Positions 7,476 through 16,140 of a stretch of DNA of 64,000 nucleotides are shown in pieces. Each line of letters opens with the position of its first letter. The first letter of the stretch is position 1. Source of the stretch: CAYLHS01 sp964496205 (GTDB lineage Bacteria; Actinomycetota; Acidimicrobiia; Spongiisociales; UBA4744); contig CAZBXV010000004.1 in the NCBI GenBank assembly GCA_964496205.1, forward strand, positions 11,586 through 75,585, given 5' to 3'. A model generated the notes under the pieces. The model was not told where the DNA came from. It saw only the letters and a program-made list of their open reading frames with translations, and did not search any database. The position numbers and the translations under genes are program-made.

Positions 7476-9274
7476 AGCGTCACTCCCAGCTTCGGAACAC
7501 CAACTCCTGTCCAGAGCCCCACGGACAACGCGTCGGTCGGGCACCGTTCCACACACAACGCGCAACGGATACATGCTCGTTCGTCGAACATCAGCGCCGT
7601 CGATCCCTCCGGACCGACGCCGACCTCCTCGGCGGGTACCAGAGAGATGACGTCGATCGGGCACACGTCGGCGCACAGTGCACACAGCACACACTTGTCC
7701 GTGTCCAGCAGGATGTTGGCAAAACACCGCAGGCACCGCTGTGCCTCACACCGGGCCATCTCTTCGGTGAATCCTGTCTCGACCTCGGAGAGTCCGATTC
7801 GTCGATCCGTTGGAATGGTCGGCACGTCGACACGGCCAATCCGATCGTAGATGTCGTCCATCCGGTGGAACTGCTGGAGTTCGACCATCTGGCCCTTCTC
7901 CTGCTCCTTGATCTTGCCACCGAATGCCTTGTGGATCTGTGCAGCGGCGATACGGCCATCGGCGATCCCGAGGATCAGCGTCCGAGGCCCCTTGGCTGCG
8001 TCGCCTCCGGCCCAGACCATCGGAATCGAGGTCTCGAGCGTCTCTGGATCGACCTGAATCGTCCTACGAGGCGAGACATCCGGCCCCGTCGGTCCCAAGG
8101 CATCCACGTCGACGGCCTGTCCAATGGCGAGGATGATCGTGTCGGCCTCGAACTGCTGAACGTCCTGCTCGTCGAATACCGGCGAGAACCTCCCGTTCTC
8201 ATCGAACACGGACGTCACTCCGATCGTCTCGAGGCCCGTCACTTCGCCGTCGGAACCGGTGAGCACACGCGCCGGACCCCGACGATGCACGAAGGTGATG
8301 TTCTCTTTGACCGCCTCCTCGACCTCGAACTCGGAGGCCGGCATCTCCTGCTCGGACTCCAATGAGATGACCGTCACGTTGGCCGCTCCCGACCTCGCGG
8401 CCGTCCTCGCGACGTCGAGCGCCTCGGTGAGTGCGGCTTCGGCGTCGGCACGTTCGAATTCCTGGTCGACGGCCTTGACCTCGTAGGCATCTCGACGCAG
8501 TGCAGTACGAGCCGCGTCCATTGCGACATCGCCGCCGCCAATCACGATCACGCGCTCCCCAACCTCGACCTCGAAACCCTGGTTTGCGTTGAGCAGGAAT
8601 TCCACGGCCTTGAGGACCCCGTCAGCATCGCCGCCGGGGATGTTCAGGCCGCGGCCCAGGAACGCACCGAACGCGAGGAACAACGCGTCATGTCGTTCCC
8701 TCAGCTCCTCGAGCGAAACGTCGGTCCCAAGTCTCGTGTTGAGCTTCACCTCGACGCCCAAGTCGATGATGGACTGAATCTCCGCGTCGAGCAGATCACG
8801 GTCCAATCGATACTCGGGAATGCCGAGCACCATCATCCCGCCGAGCCGGCCGGCAGCTTCGTACACCGTGACCTTGTAGCCGAGCCGGCGCAGGTCATGG
8901 GCAGCCGACAGTCCCGAGGGACCTGCACCGACGATACCGATACTCTGCGGCCGCTCCTCTTGGGGTGGCCCGGCCACTTCTTTGTACTTGTCGCTGCCCG
9001 CCTCGACTCCGTACTTCTCGGTCACGAATCGCTTCAGCGCCCGGATTGCGATCGGTCGATCGATCTCTCCTCGACGGCATGCATCCTCACACGGAGCCGC
9101 GCAGACTCGGCCACAGACCGATGCGAACGGGTTGGGCAGCCTTGCCGTCAAGTACGCGAACTCATCTTCTCCGTCGGCGATCGCCGCAACGTACGCGCCG
9201 GCGTTGGTGTGAACGGGACAAGCTGCAAGACAAGGGATGTTCTCGTCGTAGAACTGAAGCGGGCCGATCGTCAT
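7472..9274 (-). CDS. FAD/NAD(P) oxidoreductase with N- and C-terminal 4Fe-4S domains (GltD-like)
   Basis: A 600-residue soluble flavoprotein. The N-terminus has the cysteine-rich Fer4_20 domain shared with glutamate-synthase small subunits (PCLAACPVHTNAGAY, CGRVCAAPCEDACRRG). An FAD-binding site follows (SIGIVGAGPSGLSAA), then an NAD(P) site (VIVIGGGDVAMDAA), and the protein ends in two ferredoxin motifs, CVLCALCADVCP and CIRCALCVERCP. It is overlapped by ATGA on both sides by a cytochrome c gene and a cytochrome b gene, so it is embedded in the bc operon. No large glutamate-synthase subunit is present. It probably feeds NAD(P)H or ferredoxin electrons to the quinone pool; this is inference. 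Confidence 0.88.
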   Translation of the reverse strand: MTIGPLQFYDENIPCLAACPVHTNAGAYVAAIADGEDEFAYLTARLPNPFASVCGRVCAAPCEDACRRGEIDRPIAIRALKRFVTEKYGVEAGSDKYKEVAGPPQEERPQSIGIVGAGPSGLSAAHDLRRLGYKVTVYEAAGRLGGMMVLGIPEYRLDRDLLDAEIQSIIDLGVEVKLNTRLGTDVSLEELRERHDALFLAFGAFLGRGLNIPGGDADGVLKAVEFLLNANQGFEVEVGERVIVIGGGDVAMDAARTALRRDAYEVKAVDQEFERADAEAALTEALDVARTAARSGAANVTVISLESEQEMPASEFEVEEAVKENITFVHRRGPARVLTGSDGEVTGLETIGVTSVFDENGRFSPVFDEQDVQQFEADTIILAIGQAVDVDALGPTGPDVSPRRTIQVDPETLETSIPMVWAGGDAAKGPRTLILGIADGRIAAAQIHKAFGGKIKEQEKGQMVELQQFHRMDDIYDRIGRVDVPTIPTDRRIGLSEVETGFTEEMARCEAQRCLRCFANILLDTDKCVLCALCADVCPIDVISLVPAEEVGVGPEGSTALMFDERACIRCALCVERCPTDALSVGLWTGVGVPKLGVTL

Positions 9275-10023
9275 ACGCGCCGCGCCTTCTGGAGAAAGTG
9301 GAGCCCGACGACCCCGACCGCGAACATCGTGAACCACTCGCCTGACACCACGAGATCCTGAACGAGTGCGGGCGCCCCGTTGATCGGCGCCTCACTGAAC
9401 ATCGTCGACGGTATCCACACCGTCAGCAGGAAGAAGTAGAAGAAGATGACGAAGCCGCGGGCGTACGCCTGCTTCCATGTGTACGTCCCCTGTCCTGGAT
9501 TGACGAGCATGACGATCCCTCCGGCGGACAGCAGCACTGCGGCACTCAGAATGAACACCATGCCCCAGGGGAAGTGGGTCGTCGATTCCTCTTGCGTCGC
9601 GCCCGACGACGGAGGCACGTACGTTCCGGCCTCATATGCCCTGATGTACGAAAGCACAGCGGCAATCTGTGCGTCAGACAGTTGTGTCGGCGCAGAGGTC
9701 GAGCCCCAAGCGGGCATCGCCGTGCCCTGGACACCGTTGGTGATGATCTCGGTGAGAGCCAGGTCGGTCATGGTCGCCGCCGCCGAACCGGCGTTCAGAG
9801 GCAGCCCGACACCACCGGAGAGATCCTCACCATGACACGGAACACAGTTGTCTTCGAAGATCGTCCGACCTTCATCGACTTGCGCGCTGTTCCCACTCGC
9901 CGGCACCGTCGTATCCGTGGTTCCCTCGACCGTCGTATCCGTTTGGGCCCCGGCGGGCAGCGCGGGAAGACACAGCAACGCGAACACCATCAGCGCGGCG
10001 GATGCGAACATCCGGCGACTCAT
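9271..10023 (-). CDS. Cytochrome c with signal peptide and C-terminal membrane domain
   Basis: A 250-residue protein opening the bc operon. It has a signal peptide ending near PALPAGAQ, a Thr-rich linker, then a monohaem domain (CVPCHGEDLSGG, axial Met in GTAMPAWGS). Three hydrophobic helices follow (WGMVFILSAAVLLSAGGIVM, FVIFFYFFLLTVWI, WFTMFAVGVVGLHFL). The combination of exported haem domain and C-terminal helices is unusual. It has a GGGAGGG ribosome site, and a TATGAT -10 element lies about 30 bases upstream. It probably serves as the electron-carrying subunit of this bc complex. Confidence 0.88.
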   Translation of the reverse strand: MSRRMFASAALMVFALLCLPALPAGAQTDTTVEGTTDTTVPASGNSAQVDEGRTIFEDNCVPCHGEDLSGGVGLPLNAGSAAATMTDLALTEIITNGVQGTAMPAWGSTSAPTQLSDAQIAAVLSYIRAYEAGTYVPPSSGATQEESTTHFPWGMVFILSAAVLLSAGGIVMLVNPGQGTYTWKQAYARGFVIFFYFFLLTVWIPSTMFSEAPINGAPALVQDLVVSGEWFTMFAVGVVGLHFLQKARRV

Positions 10024-10052
10024 TCAGTCCCTCCCTGCCATCGGCTCGTCGC

Positions 10053-10058
10053 ATCATA
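10053..10058 (-). promoter_or_regulatory. -10 element (TATGAT) of the cytochrome bc operon
   Basis: On the minus strand, TATGAT lies 30 bases before the cytochrome c start, in the 138-base gap between this operon and the divergent oxidase operon. It is close to the sigma-70 consensus. No -35 element is convincing. Confidence 0.5.
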
Positions 10059-10094
10059 GTGCGCGGCCCTACCGGCTTTCATTCAGTCCACTCC

Positions 10095-10124
10095 TTGCAC
10101 CGGCACCTGCTCACTCTCTAATCT
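10095..10124 (+). promoter_or_regulatory. Promoter of the ba3 oxidase operon
   Basis: TTGCAC at 10095-10100 and TAATCT at 10119-10124 are separated by 18 bases. Transcription would start near 10131, giving a leader of about 30 bases that includes the GGGAGGGG ribosome site before the GTG at 10162. Confidence 0.6.
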
Positions 10125-10161
10125 CAGAACGTCTGGTCCGTCGGCCGGGAGGGGAGTTTCA

Positions 10162-10299
10162 GTGACCGACAAAGAGACCGAACGCGACGAGTTCCACCCG
10201 AGAGGAACCGTGGTTATCGCGACCATCTTCATCGTGATGCTCATCCTCCTGTGGGGGTCCATCTACCTGATCATGTGGACTCGGGGGGTGACGTCGTGA
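10162..10299 (+). CDS. cbaD: ba3-type cytochrome oxidase subunit IIa (45 residues)
   Basis: A very small membrane protein with a cytoplasmic head (DEFHPRGT) and a single helix (VVIATIFIVMLILLWGSIYL). The EFHPxGT motif just before the helix, the length and the position directly before subunit II all match the subunit IIa family of B-type (ba3) oxidases. It starts at a GTG preceded by GGGAGGGG, and its stop overlaps the GTG of subunit II (GTGA). In Thermus this subunit supplies the first helix missing from subunit II; here subunit II keeps a helix of its own. Confidence 0.85.
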   Translation: MTDKETERDEFHPRGTVVIATIFIVMLILLWGSIYLIMWTRGVTS

Positions 10300-10778
10300 G
10301 CGATCACATGCACATCGATCGCTACGAGAGAAATTGGATGCGTATCGGCATCATCACGCTCGTCGTGTTTGCAGCCTTCGTTTTCATCGCCGGCTTTGCA
10401 CTTGGGTTCCAGGTCCCTGGCGACTACGAACGGGTGAATCCGCAGACCGTGACCGAGAGCGGACCATTCGCCGATCCCGGTATCCGCGAGATCTCGCCAG
10501 GCACCTACGAGGCATACATCATCGCGAGGGCCTGGTCGTTCGATCCGAGGGAGATCACCATTCCGAAGGGATCGAAGGTCACCTTCTACGTGACGTCCGT
10601 CGATGTGCAGCACGGATTCAAGCTGCAAGGGACGAACATCAACATGATGGTGGTGCCGGGCCAGGTGTCGAAGCTCACCGCAGTTTTCGACAAGCCGGGA
10701 ACGTACGACTACCTCTGCACCGAGTTCTGTGGCGCCGGCCATGCCGCGATGTACGGCAGCCTGACCGTCGAGCAGTGA
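10296..10778 (+). CDS. cbaB: ba3-type cytochrome oxidase subunit II (CuA)
   Basis: A 160-residue protein with one N-terminal helix (IGIITLVVFAAFVFIAGFAL) and a periplasmic cupredoxin domain. The CuA ligands are visible: His in VDVQHGFKL and the box CTEFCGAGHAAMYG with two Cys, His and Met. The start GTG at 10296 overlaps the subunit IIa stop; an ATG four codons later is possible. It receives electrons from cytochrome c and passes them to subunit I. The SCO1 and PCuAC genes at 15.5-17.2 kb could load its copper. Confidence 0.94.
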   Translation: MSDHMHIDRYERNWMRIGIITLVVFAAFVFIAGFALGFQVPGDYERVNPQTVTESGPFADPGIREISPGTYEAYIIARAWSFDPREITIPKGSKVTFYVTSVDVQHGFKLQGTNINMMVVPGQVSKLTAVFDKPGTYDYLCTEFCGAGHAAMYGSLTVEQ

Positions 10779-10809
10779 GAACGACCAGTCGCGCGGCGGG
10801 AGGGAGACC

Positions 10810-12465
10810 ATGTTCGCATCGACCTATGAGATGACCCGAACCGAAAAACGGTTCATCGGCCTGCACTTGTGGGTCGCGATCACCGCGCTTGCCATCGGAA
10901 CGCTGTTCGGTCCGCTGCAAGCGTTCGAACATGCAGGCGTCGACCTCTACAGCTATCTCCAGCCGGTACTCCAGTCCTACTACCAGGGTCTCACCTTGCA
11001 CGGCGTGTTGAACGCCTTGATCTGGACGACGTTCTTCATCACCGGGTTCCTCACCTTGACCACCATCAAAGGCCTCGAACGGCCACTCAAGTACCCCACC
11101 TTGAACAAGGTCGGATTCTGGATGATGGTCGTGGGGCTCCTCACGGCAGCAGTGCCGATCCTGTTGAACCAGGCGACGGTCCTCTACACCTTCTACGCCC
11201 CGCTCCAAGCCACGTGGACGTTCTATCTGGGCTTGACACTGGTCGTCGTCGGAAGCTGGGTCGAAGGATGGGGCATGTACTTCACCTACTACGCCTGGCG
11301 CAAGGAAAACCCGGGAGTTCGCACACCGTTCATCACATTCGCCGGCCTGATCACGATGGTCCTCTGGCAGTTCGCCACTCTGGGCGTGGCCGCCGAGATT
11401 CTCACGATGCTCCTTCCAGCGACGCTCGGCCTCACCTCCGGCTTCGATCCGGAGCTCGCCCGCACCTACTTCTGGTTCACTGGCCATCCGCTCGTCTACT
11501 TCTGGCTGCTGCCCGCCTACCTGTCCTGGTACGGCATGCTGCCCAAGCAGGCCGGCGGGAAGCTGTTCAGTGACTCGTTGGCGCGCCTCGCCTTCTGGCT
11601 CTTCCTGCTCCTCTCGGTGCCCGTCGGCTTCCACCACCAGTTCGTCGACCCCGGCATCGCCCAGACGTGGAAAGCAATCCATGCGGTCCTGACCTTCGCC
11701 GTCTTCTTCCCATCATTGATGACCTTGTTCACGGTCGTCGCGTCACTCGAATACGCGGGTCGCCGTCGCGGGGGTAAGGGTCTTCTCGGCTGGGTACGGA
11801 AGCTGCCGTGGGACGACCCATCGGTGACTGCACAGCTGCTGGCCGGCATCCTGTTCATGTTCGGCGGCATCGGCGGCCTCACCAACGCATCATTCGAAGT
11901 GAACGCCGTCATCCATAACACGACATGGGTGCCCGGACACTTCCACCTGACGGTCGCGTCGGCGGTCACCCTGTCGTTCATGGGCATCACCTACTGGCTG
12001 GTGCCCTACCTGACCGGCCGAAAACTCTGGAACCCGAGGTTCGCCGTCATCCAAGCGTGGCTGTGGTTCGCCGGCATGCTGATCTTCTCCAATGCCATGC
12101 ACATGCTGGGGCTGCTCGGCGCTCCTCGCCGCACCCCACTCGGTGTGGCCGTGTATGTGCCTGACGAGTGGAAGGGTCACCTGTTCCGAGTCGGTGTCGG
12201 CGGAGCCATCCTGTTGGTGGCTGCCTACATGTTCATCTGGACGATGATCAAGACGATCCGGAACAAGGAACGCGTCGCCGCAGGCGAGGTCGAGGTTCCG
12301 ATCGCCGAATCGATTCGTGACCCGCAGGAAACACCGGCGTGGTTGGACAGCTGGAAGCCATGGCTGGCCGGCACGGTAGCGCTGATACTTGCGGCGTACG
12401 GACCGCAGATCTATCTGATGGTCCGGGACATGCAGCTGACTTCCCCCGGCTTTAAGATCTGGTAG
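10810..12465 (+). CDS. cbaA: ba3-type haem-copper oxidase subunit I
   Basis: A 551-residue polytopic protein of the B-type haem-copper oxidases, which reduce oxygen to water. Diagnostic elements are the haem-ligand region HGVLNALIWTTFF, the cross-linked His-Tyr motif HPLVYFWLLPAY, the CuB pair in PVGFHHQFVDPG, and HFHLTVASAV near residue 379. It follows subunit II by 31 bases with a GGGAGGGAG ribosome site and is followed three bases after its stop by the large multi-domain gene. B-type enzymes usually have high oxygen affinity; whether this one does is not shown by sequence. Confidence 0.95.
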   Translation: MFASTYEMTRTEKRFIGLHLWVAITALAIGTLFGPLQAFEHAGVDLYSYLQPVLQSYYQGLTLHGVLNALIWTTFFITGFLTLTTIKGLERPLKYPTLNKVGFWMMVVGLLTAAVPILLNQATVLYTFYAPLQATWTFYLGLTLVVVGSWVEGWGMYFTYYAWRKENPGVRTPFITFAGLITMVLWQFATLGVAAEILTMLLPATLGLTSGFDPELARTYFWFTGHPLVYFWLLPAYLSWYGMLPKQAGGKLFSDSLARLAFWLFLLLSVPVGFHHQFVDPGIAQTWKAIHAVLTFAVFFPSLMTLFTVVASLEYAGRRRGGKGLLGWVRKLPWDDPSVTAQLLAGILFMFGGIGGLTNASFEVNAVIHNTTWVPGHFHLTVASAVTLSFMGITYWLVPYLTGRKLWNPRFAVIQAWLWFAGMLIFSNAMHMLGLLGAPRRTPLGVAVYVPDEWKGHLFRVGVGGAILLVAAYMFIWTMIKTIRNKERVAAGEVEVPIAESIRDPQETPAWLDSWKPWLAGTVALILAAYGPQIYLMVRDMQLTSPGFKIW

Positions 12466-12468
12466 GTC

Positions 12469-14688
12469 GTGCATAGGCGGGATGACCTCTTCCGCTCGAA
12501 CCCGAGCGTCGATTGGGACGCGCGTCTGGCCAAGCGGACGATCGTCACCGGAGCCGAGAGAGCGTCGCTCGCCGTCGAGCGGCCGGTCGGGCGGTTCGTT
12601 CGCCTCGAGAATCTGAACCCGCTCTACCACACCGGCCCGATCACAGTGCTCCTGCTGGTGATCATCCTTGTCACCGGCGTGTACCTGGCCCTGTTCTACC
12701 GCTACGGGTTCGACGCTTCCTATCAGTCGGTCGCGGACATCGAGTCGAGCCTCGTCGGTCGGGTCATGCGTGGCCTCCACCGCTACGCGTCGGCAGCAGC
12801 GCTGGTGACTGCGCTCCTGCACGGATGGAGGACTTTCTTCCAGAACCGGTTCCGTGGCGCCCGCTGGCTCGCCTGGCTGACCGGTGTCTGGCTCGTTGTG
12901 CTCGTCTGGGCAGTCGGGCTGACGGGCTACTGGATGATCTGGGATGAACGGGTTGGCCCCCTCAACGACCTCCTCAACACGAAGCTTGCCGTGGCACTCA
13001 AGGCGGTCGGGATCGAAGCAGGAACCGGCTGGGTGTTCCTGTTCCTCCTGTTCATGATCCATCTGACCCTCTCCGCGATAGCCGGGCTGTTCATCTGGTG
13101 GCACGTGAAGCGGCTCTCCCGTCGGAAGTGGTTCCCGCCGAGGTACTGGACATGGCTCCTCACCGGTTTGCTCACCGTTGCAGCGGTCGCCATTCCGGTC
13201 GGGATGCTTCCTCAACTCTCGGCCTCGACCCTGCCCGGCCCGGTCCCGATCGACGTGTTCTTCCTTGCCTTCCTGTGGGCTCCGGCGCTGATCGTCATCG
13301 GCTGCCTCGTCGTGGCGGTCGGATCGTCCTTCTTCCCGTGGACGAAAAGGAAGCTGGACCCGATCGTGATCGATCGTGATCGGTGCACTGGGTGCACATT
13401 CTGTGTCAATGACTGCCCGTACGGGGCTCTGCGCATGGTGCCGAGAGAGGACGGCCCTCACCAACAGGAGGCGATCGTCGACCCGGCGCTCTGCGTGTCG
13501 TGCGGCGTGTGCATTGGAAGCTGCCCCGAACTGGCAATGACGCTCGGTGACATGCCTGCCGAACCCCTGTGGGACACCACCATGCAGCGCATCGAAGAGC
13601 GCGACGAGCCGCCCATCGTCGTGTTCGTCTGCGAGCGGCACGCCCTCCACGGAGCAGTCCGCCTCGACGGCGACGAGCTGTTCGTCGCCACGCCCTGCAT
13701 CGCCATGGCACATCCGAAGCTCGCCTCCAACTGTCTCGAAGCGGGGGCATCAGAGGTTCGGTTCATCGGCTGTCCCCCGGAGGACTGCGCCAACCGCGAG
13801 GGAAACGAGTTCCTCGAAGAGCGCATCGACCGAAAACGCCGTCCAAGACTCCGCCGGATCTTCGCCGACTCCCCCATCGCCTCGGCCTGGCTGCCACCGG
13901 ATCAAACGGGCGATGGACTCGATCCGCGGCTCCATCGCGAGCGGGCAACCGGCTATCCGTTCCGTCCGACCGGACGGGAACTGGCTCGGCCCGGGGTACT
14001 GATGGCAGCCGTCTTCGCGCTTCAGATCCTGCTGACGAACGTATCGTTCACGACCCCAACCGATGCGCGGATCGTCGTCGATTTCGTTCACTCGTCAGGG
14101 CATCCAATCGAGGGTGTGCCGGCAACAGGTGTCGAGATGCACGACGGCATCCCGCTGCACATCTCGCTTGGCATAGACGGAGATCTGGTATTCGATGAAA
14201 CCTACCGAACGTCGCACTCGGTCGTCTACGACCGTCAGGATATCGAGCCGGGAGCCCACCAGGTCCTGCTTGTCATGGACGACCGGGACTCGGGCCCCAT
14301 TGCACTATTCGACGGGACCGTGACGCTCGATCCCCGTGAGGTCTACACGCTGACCTTCACGGACCTCGCCGTCGGCGGCGACGTCGATGCGGGTAGGAAG
14401 CTGTTCGAGAAGCCAACCGCCGGAGGAGGCGCAGGCTGTGTGATCTGTCACAGCACGAAGGAGGGCGTGACCCTCGTCGGGCCGTCGCTCTACGATATCG
14501 GTGACGCCGCGGCCACTATGGTGCCTGGACTGACCGCCACCGAGTACCTTCACCAGTCGATCGTCGACCCCAACGCCTACATCGTGCCCGGCTTCCCGGC
14601 CAACCAGATGCTCGATGACTACGCCGAGCGTCTCACGCCGCAACAGATCGATGATCTCGTGGCGTACCTGTTGACGTTGAGGAAGTAG
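12469..14688 (+). CDS. Fusion of cytochrome b, two 4Fe-4S clusters, MvhD-like domain and cytochrome c
   Basis: A 739-residue protein starting with GTG. Residues about 50-235 are a four-helix cytochrome b N-terminal domain with haem-type histidines in GLHRYASAAALVTALLHGW. Three further helices follow. Residues 305-355 hold two ferredoxin motifs (CTGCTFCVNDCP, CVSCGVCIGSCP). Residues about 384-460 resemble the MvhD/FlpD hydrogenase iron-sulfur subunit (VFVCERHA, GCPPEDCANREGNEFLEERI). A helix near 512 leads to an exported beta-rich part and a haem-c site, CVICH at 656-660. It ends the ba3 oxidase operon and could link low-potential cytoplasmic donors to the oxidase across the membrane. No protein of exactly this architecture is known to me. 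Confidence 0.85.
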   Translation: MHRRDDLFRSNPSVDWDARLAKRTIVTGAERASLAVERPVGRFVRLENLNPLYHTGPITVLLLVIILVTGVYLALFYRYGFDASYQSVADIESSLVGRVMRGLHRYASAAALVTALLHGWRTFFQNRFRGARWLAWLTGVWLVVLVWAVGLTGYWMIWDERVGPLNDLLNTKLAVALKAVGIEAGTGWVFLFLLFMIHLTLSAIAGLFIWWHVKRLSRRKWFPPRYWTWLLTGLLTVAAVAIPVGMLPQLSASTLPGPVPIDVFFLAFLWAPALIVIGCLVVAVGSSFFPWTKRKLDPIVIDRDRCTGCTFCVNDCPYGALRMVPREDGPHQQEAIVDPALCVSCGVCIGSCPELAMTLGDMPAEPLWDTTMQRIEERDEPPIVVFVCERHALHGAVRLDGDELFVATPCIAMAHPKLASNCLEAGASEVRFIGCPPEDCANREGNEFLEERIDRKRRPRLRRIFADSPIASAWLPPDQTGDGLDPRLHRERATGYPFRPTGRELARPGVLMAAVFALQILLTNVSFTTPTDARIVVDFVHSSGHPIEGVPATGVEMHDGIPLHISLGIDGDLVFDETYRTSHSVVYDRQDIEPGAHQVLLVMDDRDSGPIALFDGTVTLDPREVYTLTFTDLAVGGDVDAGRKLFEKPTAGGGAGCVICHSTKEGVTLVGPSLYDIGDAAATMVPGLTATEYLHQSIVDPNAYIVPGFPANQMLDDYAERLTPQQIDDLVAYLLTLRK

Positions 14689-14828
14689 CTGTTCAGCTGG
14701 TCGGCCAACGGCAGACAGCCAACAGCAGACAGCGAGAGCGCCGTTCAAGGTCTCGTGGTGGGAACGACCCCCTGCCCCAACCCTCGGTTCGCTCGCTGGA
14801 GGGACCGACAGCAGACAACGGTCGGGTC
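14689..14828. repeat. Intergenic GC-rich repeat between convergent genes
   Basis: The gap contains short near-repeats (GGCAGACAGCCAACAGCAGACAG type) and a CCTCGGTTCGCTCGCTGGAGGG hairpin-like stretch. The latter shares the TTCGCTCGC core with other gaps at 1428, 37190 and 50135. It may double as a terminator region for the two convergent genes. No gene is seen. Confidence 0.5.
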
Positions 14829-15251
14829 CTACGGGTTCTCTTCCGTGGACGCGAAGATCTCTTCGGTTCCCTCATGGTCGTAGCCGGCGATGGTCCTCGT
14901 ACCTCGCAGACCACCGTCCACGGTCACCGTATAGATCGCCGTACCCTCAGACTCGGGGCCATCGACCGTGTGCCACTCGACGGAGAGCACGTTGCGGTCG
15001 AGGACACCCTCCCCCACCTGGAGGCTCCCGCTGATCGTCCAGGCCATCAGGTAGGTGTCCGGTGCGGGGCCGTTGTCGATGAGCACCCTCCCCCCGTAGT
15101 CGGCCCCGGTCGGGTCGGTCCCGGCCACGAAGTGCGAGCCGGTGAAGTCGGGTACGTCTCCCGGGCTGGCGTCGGGACCAAGTCCCCCCTCTTGGTTCGA
15201 TGAACACGCCGTCAGAACGACCAGGAGAACGAGAACGAAGAGCCATTTCAT
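14829..15251 (-). CDS. Small lipoprotein of unknown function
   Basis: A 140-residue protein with a lipoprotein signal (FVLVLLVVLTACSSN, lipobox LTAC, Cys16) and an exported domain. That domain is rich in short strands, with segments such as GRVLIDNGPAPDTYLMAWTI and GTAIYTVTVDGGLRGTRTI suggesting a beta-barrel or lipocalin-like fold. I do not recognise a family. The ATG at 15251 is preceded by TACACT nine bases upstream, so the message may have almost no leader. It stands alone, convergent with the oxidase operon. Confidence 0.75.
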   Translation of the reverse strand: MKWLFVLVLLVVLTACSSNQEGGLGPDASPGDVPDFTGSHFVAGTDPTGADYGGRVLIDNGPAPDTYLMAWTISGSLQVGEGVLDRNVLSVEWHTVDGPESEGTAIYTVTVDGGLRGTRTIAGYDHEGTEEIFASTEENP

Positions 15252-15474
15252 TCCGGCGGGAGTGTACCGGCGCCGTTCGAGCGTTTGATCCAGCCCGTTG
15301 TGCCCTGTCCGCCGGCGTTGGTGATGTGCAAGGTGAGTCAGGGGCGCCGATGGCAAGGACACAGGACGCAGGCGCACCGGTAGGTGCTTCAAGGACGAGG
15401 ACGCAGCAAGCGGTGTCATCTGGCCGTCCTGAACGCGCCAGGCGTCGGTGGTCAGGGCGCTAGTCTGTGGCCCG

Positions 15475-16140
15475 ATGAGACGCCGCATCCTGATCGCCGT
15501 TCTGGTGCTCGTCGTGGCTGCGCCCTTGGCGTTTGCGATCTTCCAACCGATCCAGGTGCTTCCTCGCATTCGTCTCGCTCCGGGCTTCTCACTCATCGAC
15601 CAGGATGGGAACCGGGTAACGAGCGAGGACATGCGCGGCAGTTTCGTCCTCTACGACTTCACCTACTCCCAGTGTCCTGAACCGTGCGCGAATCTGGATG
15701 CGACGATGCGCCAGGTCCAGGACCGCGTCGGCGAGATCGACCTCGGGGATGTCCCACTGCGGTTGGTCACCATATCGTTCGATCCCGAACGGGATACGCA
15801 AGAGGTTCTTCTGGAGAAGGCCCAGGCGGTCGGCGCCGATCCAGCCGTGTGGCAGTTCGCAACTGTCGAGAACCCGTCGCTCCTCAAGACGATCATCGGC
15901 GGCGGATTCGAGGACTACTACGCGCAGAACGAAGACGGCTCGTTCACCTTCGACCCGAAGTTCGTGCTCGTCGACGGATGGGGCACGATCCGAGGTGAGT
16001 ATCAGTACCGATCCTCGGTTCCGGAGGCCGACCGCATCATCCGCCACATCGGTGTGCTCTCGGACGAGGTCCAGAAGAGCACAGGCGCAGCCTCGGTCGC
16101 CTATGAAGCAGCTCACCTGTTCCTTTGCTACGCCAAATGA
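15475..16140 (+). CDS. SCO1/SenC-family copper chaperone, first
   Basis: A 221-residue membrane-anchored thioredoxin-fold protein. The N-terminal helix (ILIAVLVLVVAAPLAFAIF) is followed by a domain with the copper-binding CxxxC in YSQCPEPCANL. In place of the usual downstream copper-binding His region it has FVLVDGWGTIRGEYQYRSS, so metal binding could differ from the canonical type. The start is an ATG after TAGTCT with an eight-base gap, leaderless-like. Its stop overlaps the next SCO1 gene by ATGA. It probably delivers copper to, or reduces cysteines of, the CuA site. Confidence 0.85.
   Translation: MRRRILIAVLVLVVAAPLAFAIFQPIQVLPRIRLAPGFSLIDQDGNRVTSEDMRGSFVLYDFTYSQCPEPCANLDATMRQVQDRVGEIDLGDVPLRLVTISFDPERDTQEVLLEKAQAVGADPAVWQFATVENPSLLKTIIGGGFEDYYAQNEDGSFTFDPKFVLVDGWGTIRGEYQYRSSVPEADRIIRHIGVLSDEVQKSTGAASVAYEAAHLFLCYAK

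Noticed and set aside
11890..13713. A 607-codon open frame on the minus strand
   Set aside because: It lies antisense to oxidase subunit I and the fusion protein, whose motifs are unambiguous. Its composition (Arg, Asp, Glu, His-rich) is typical of a shadow frame in GC-rich DNA.
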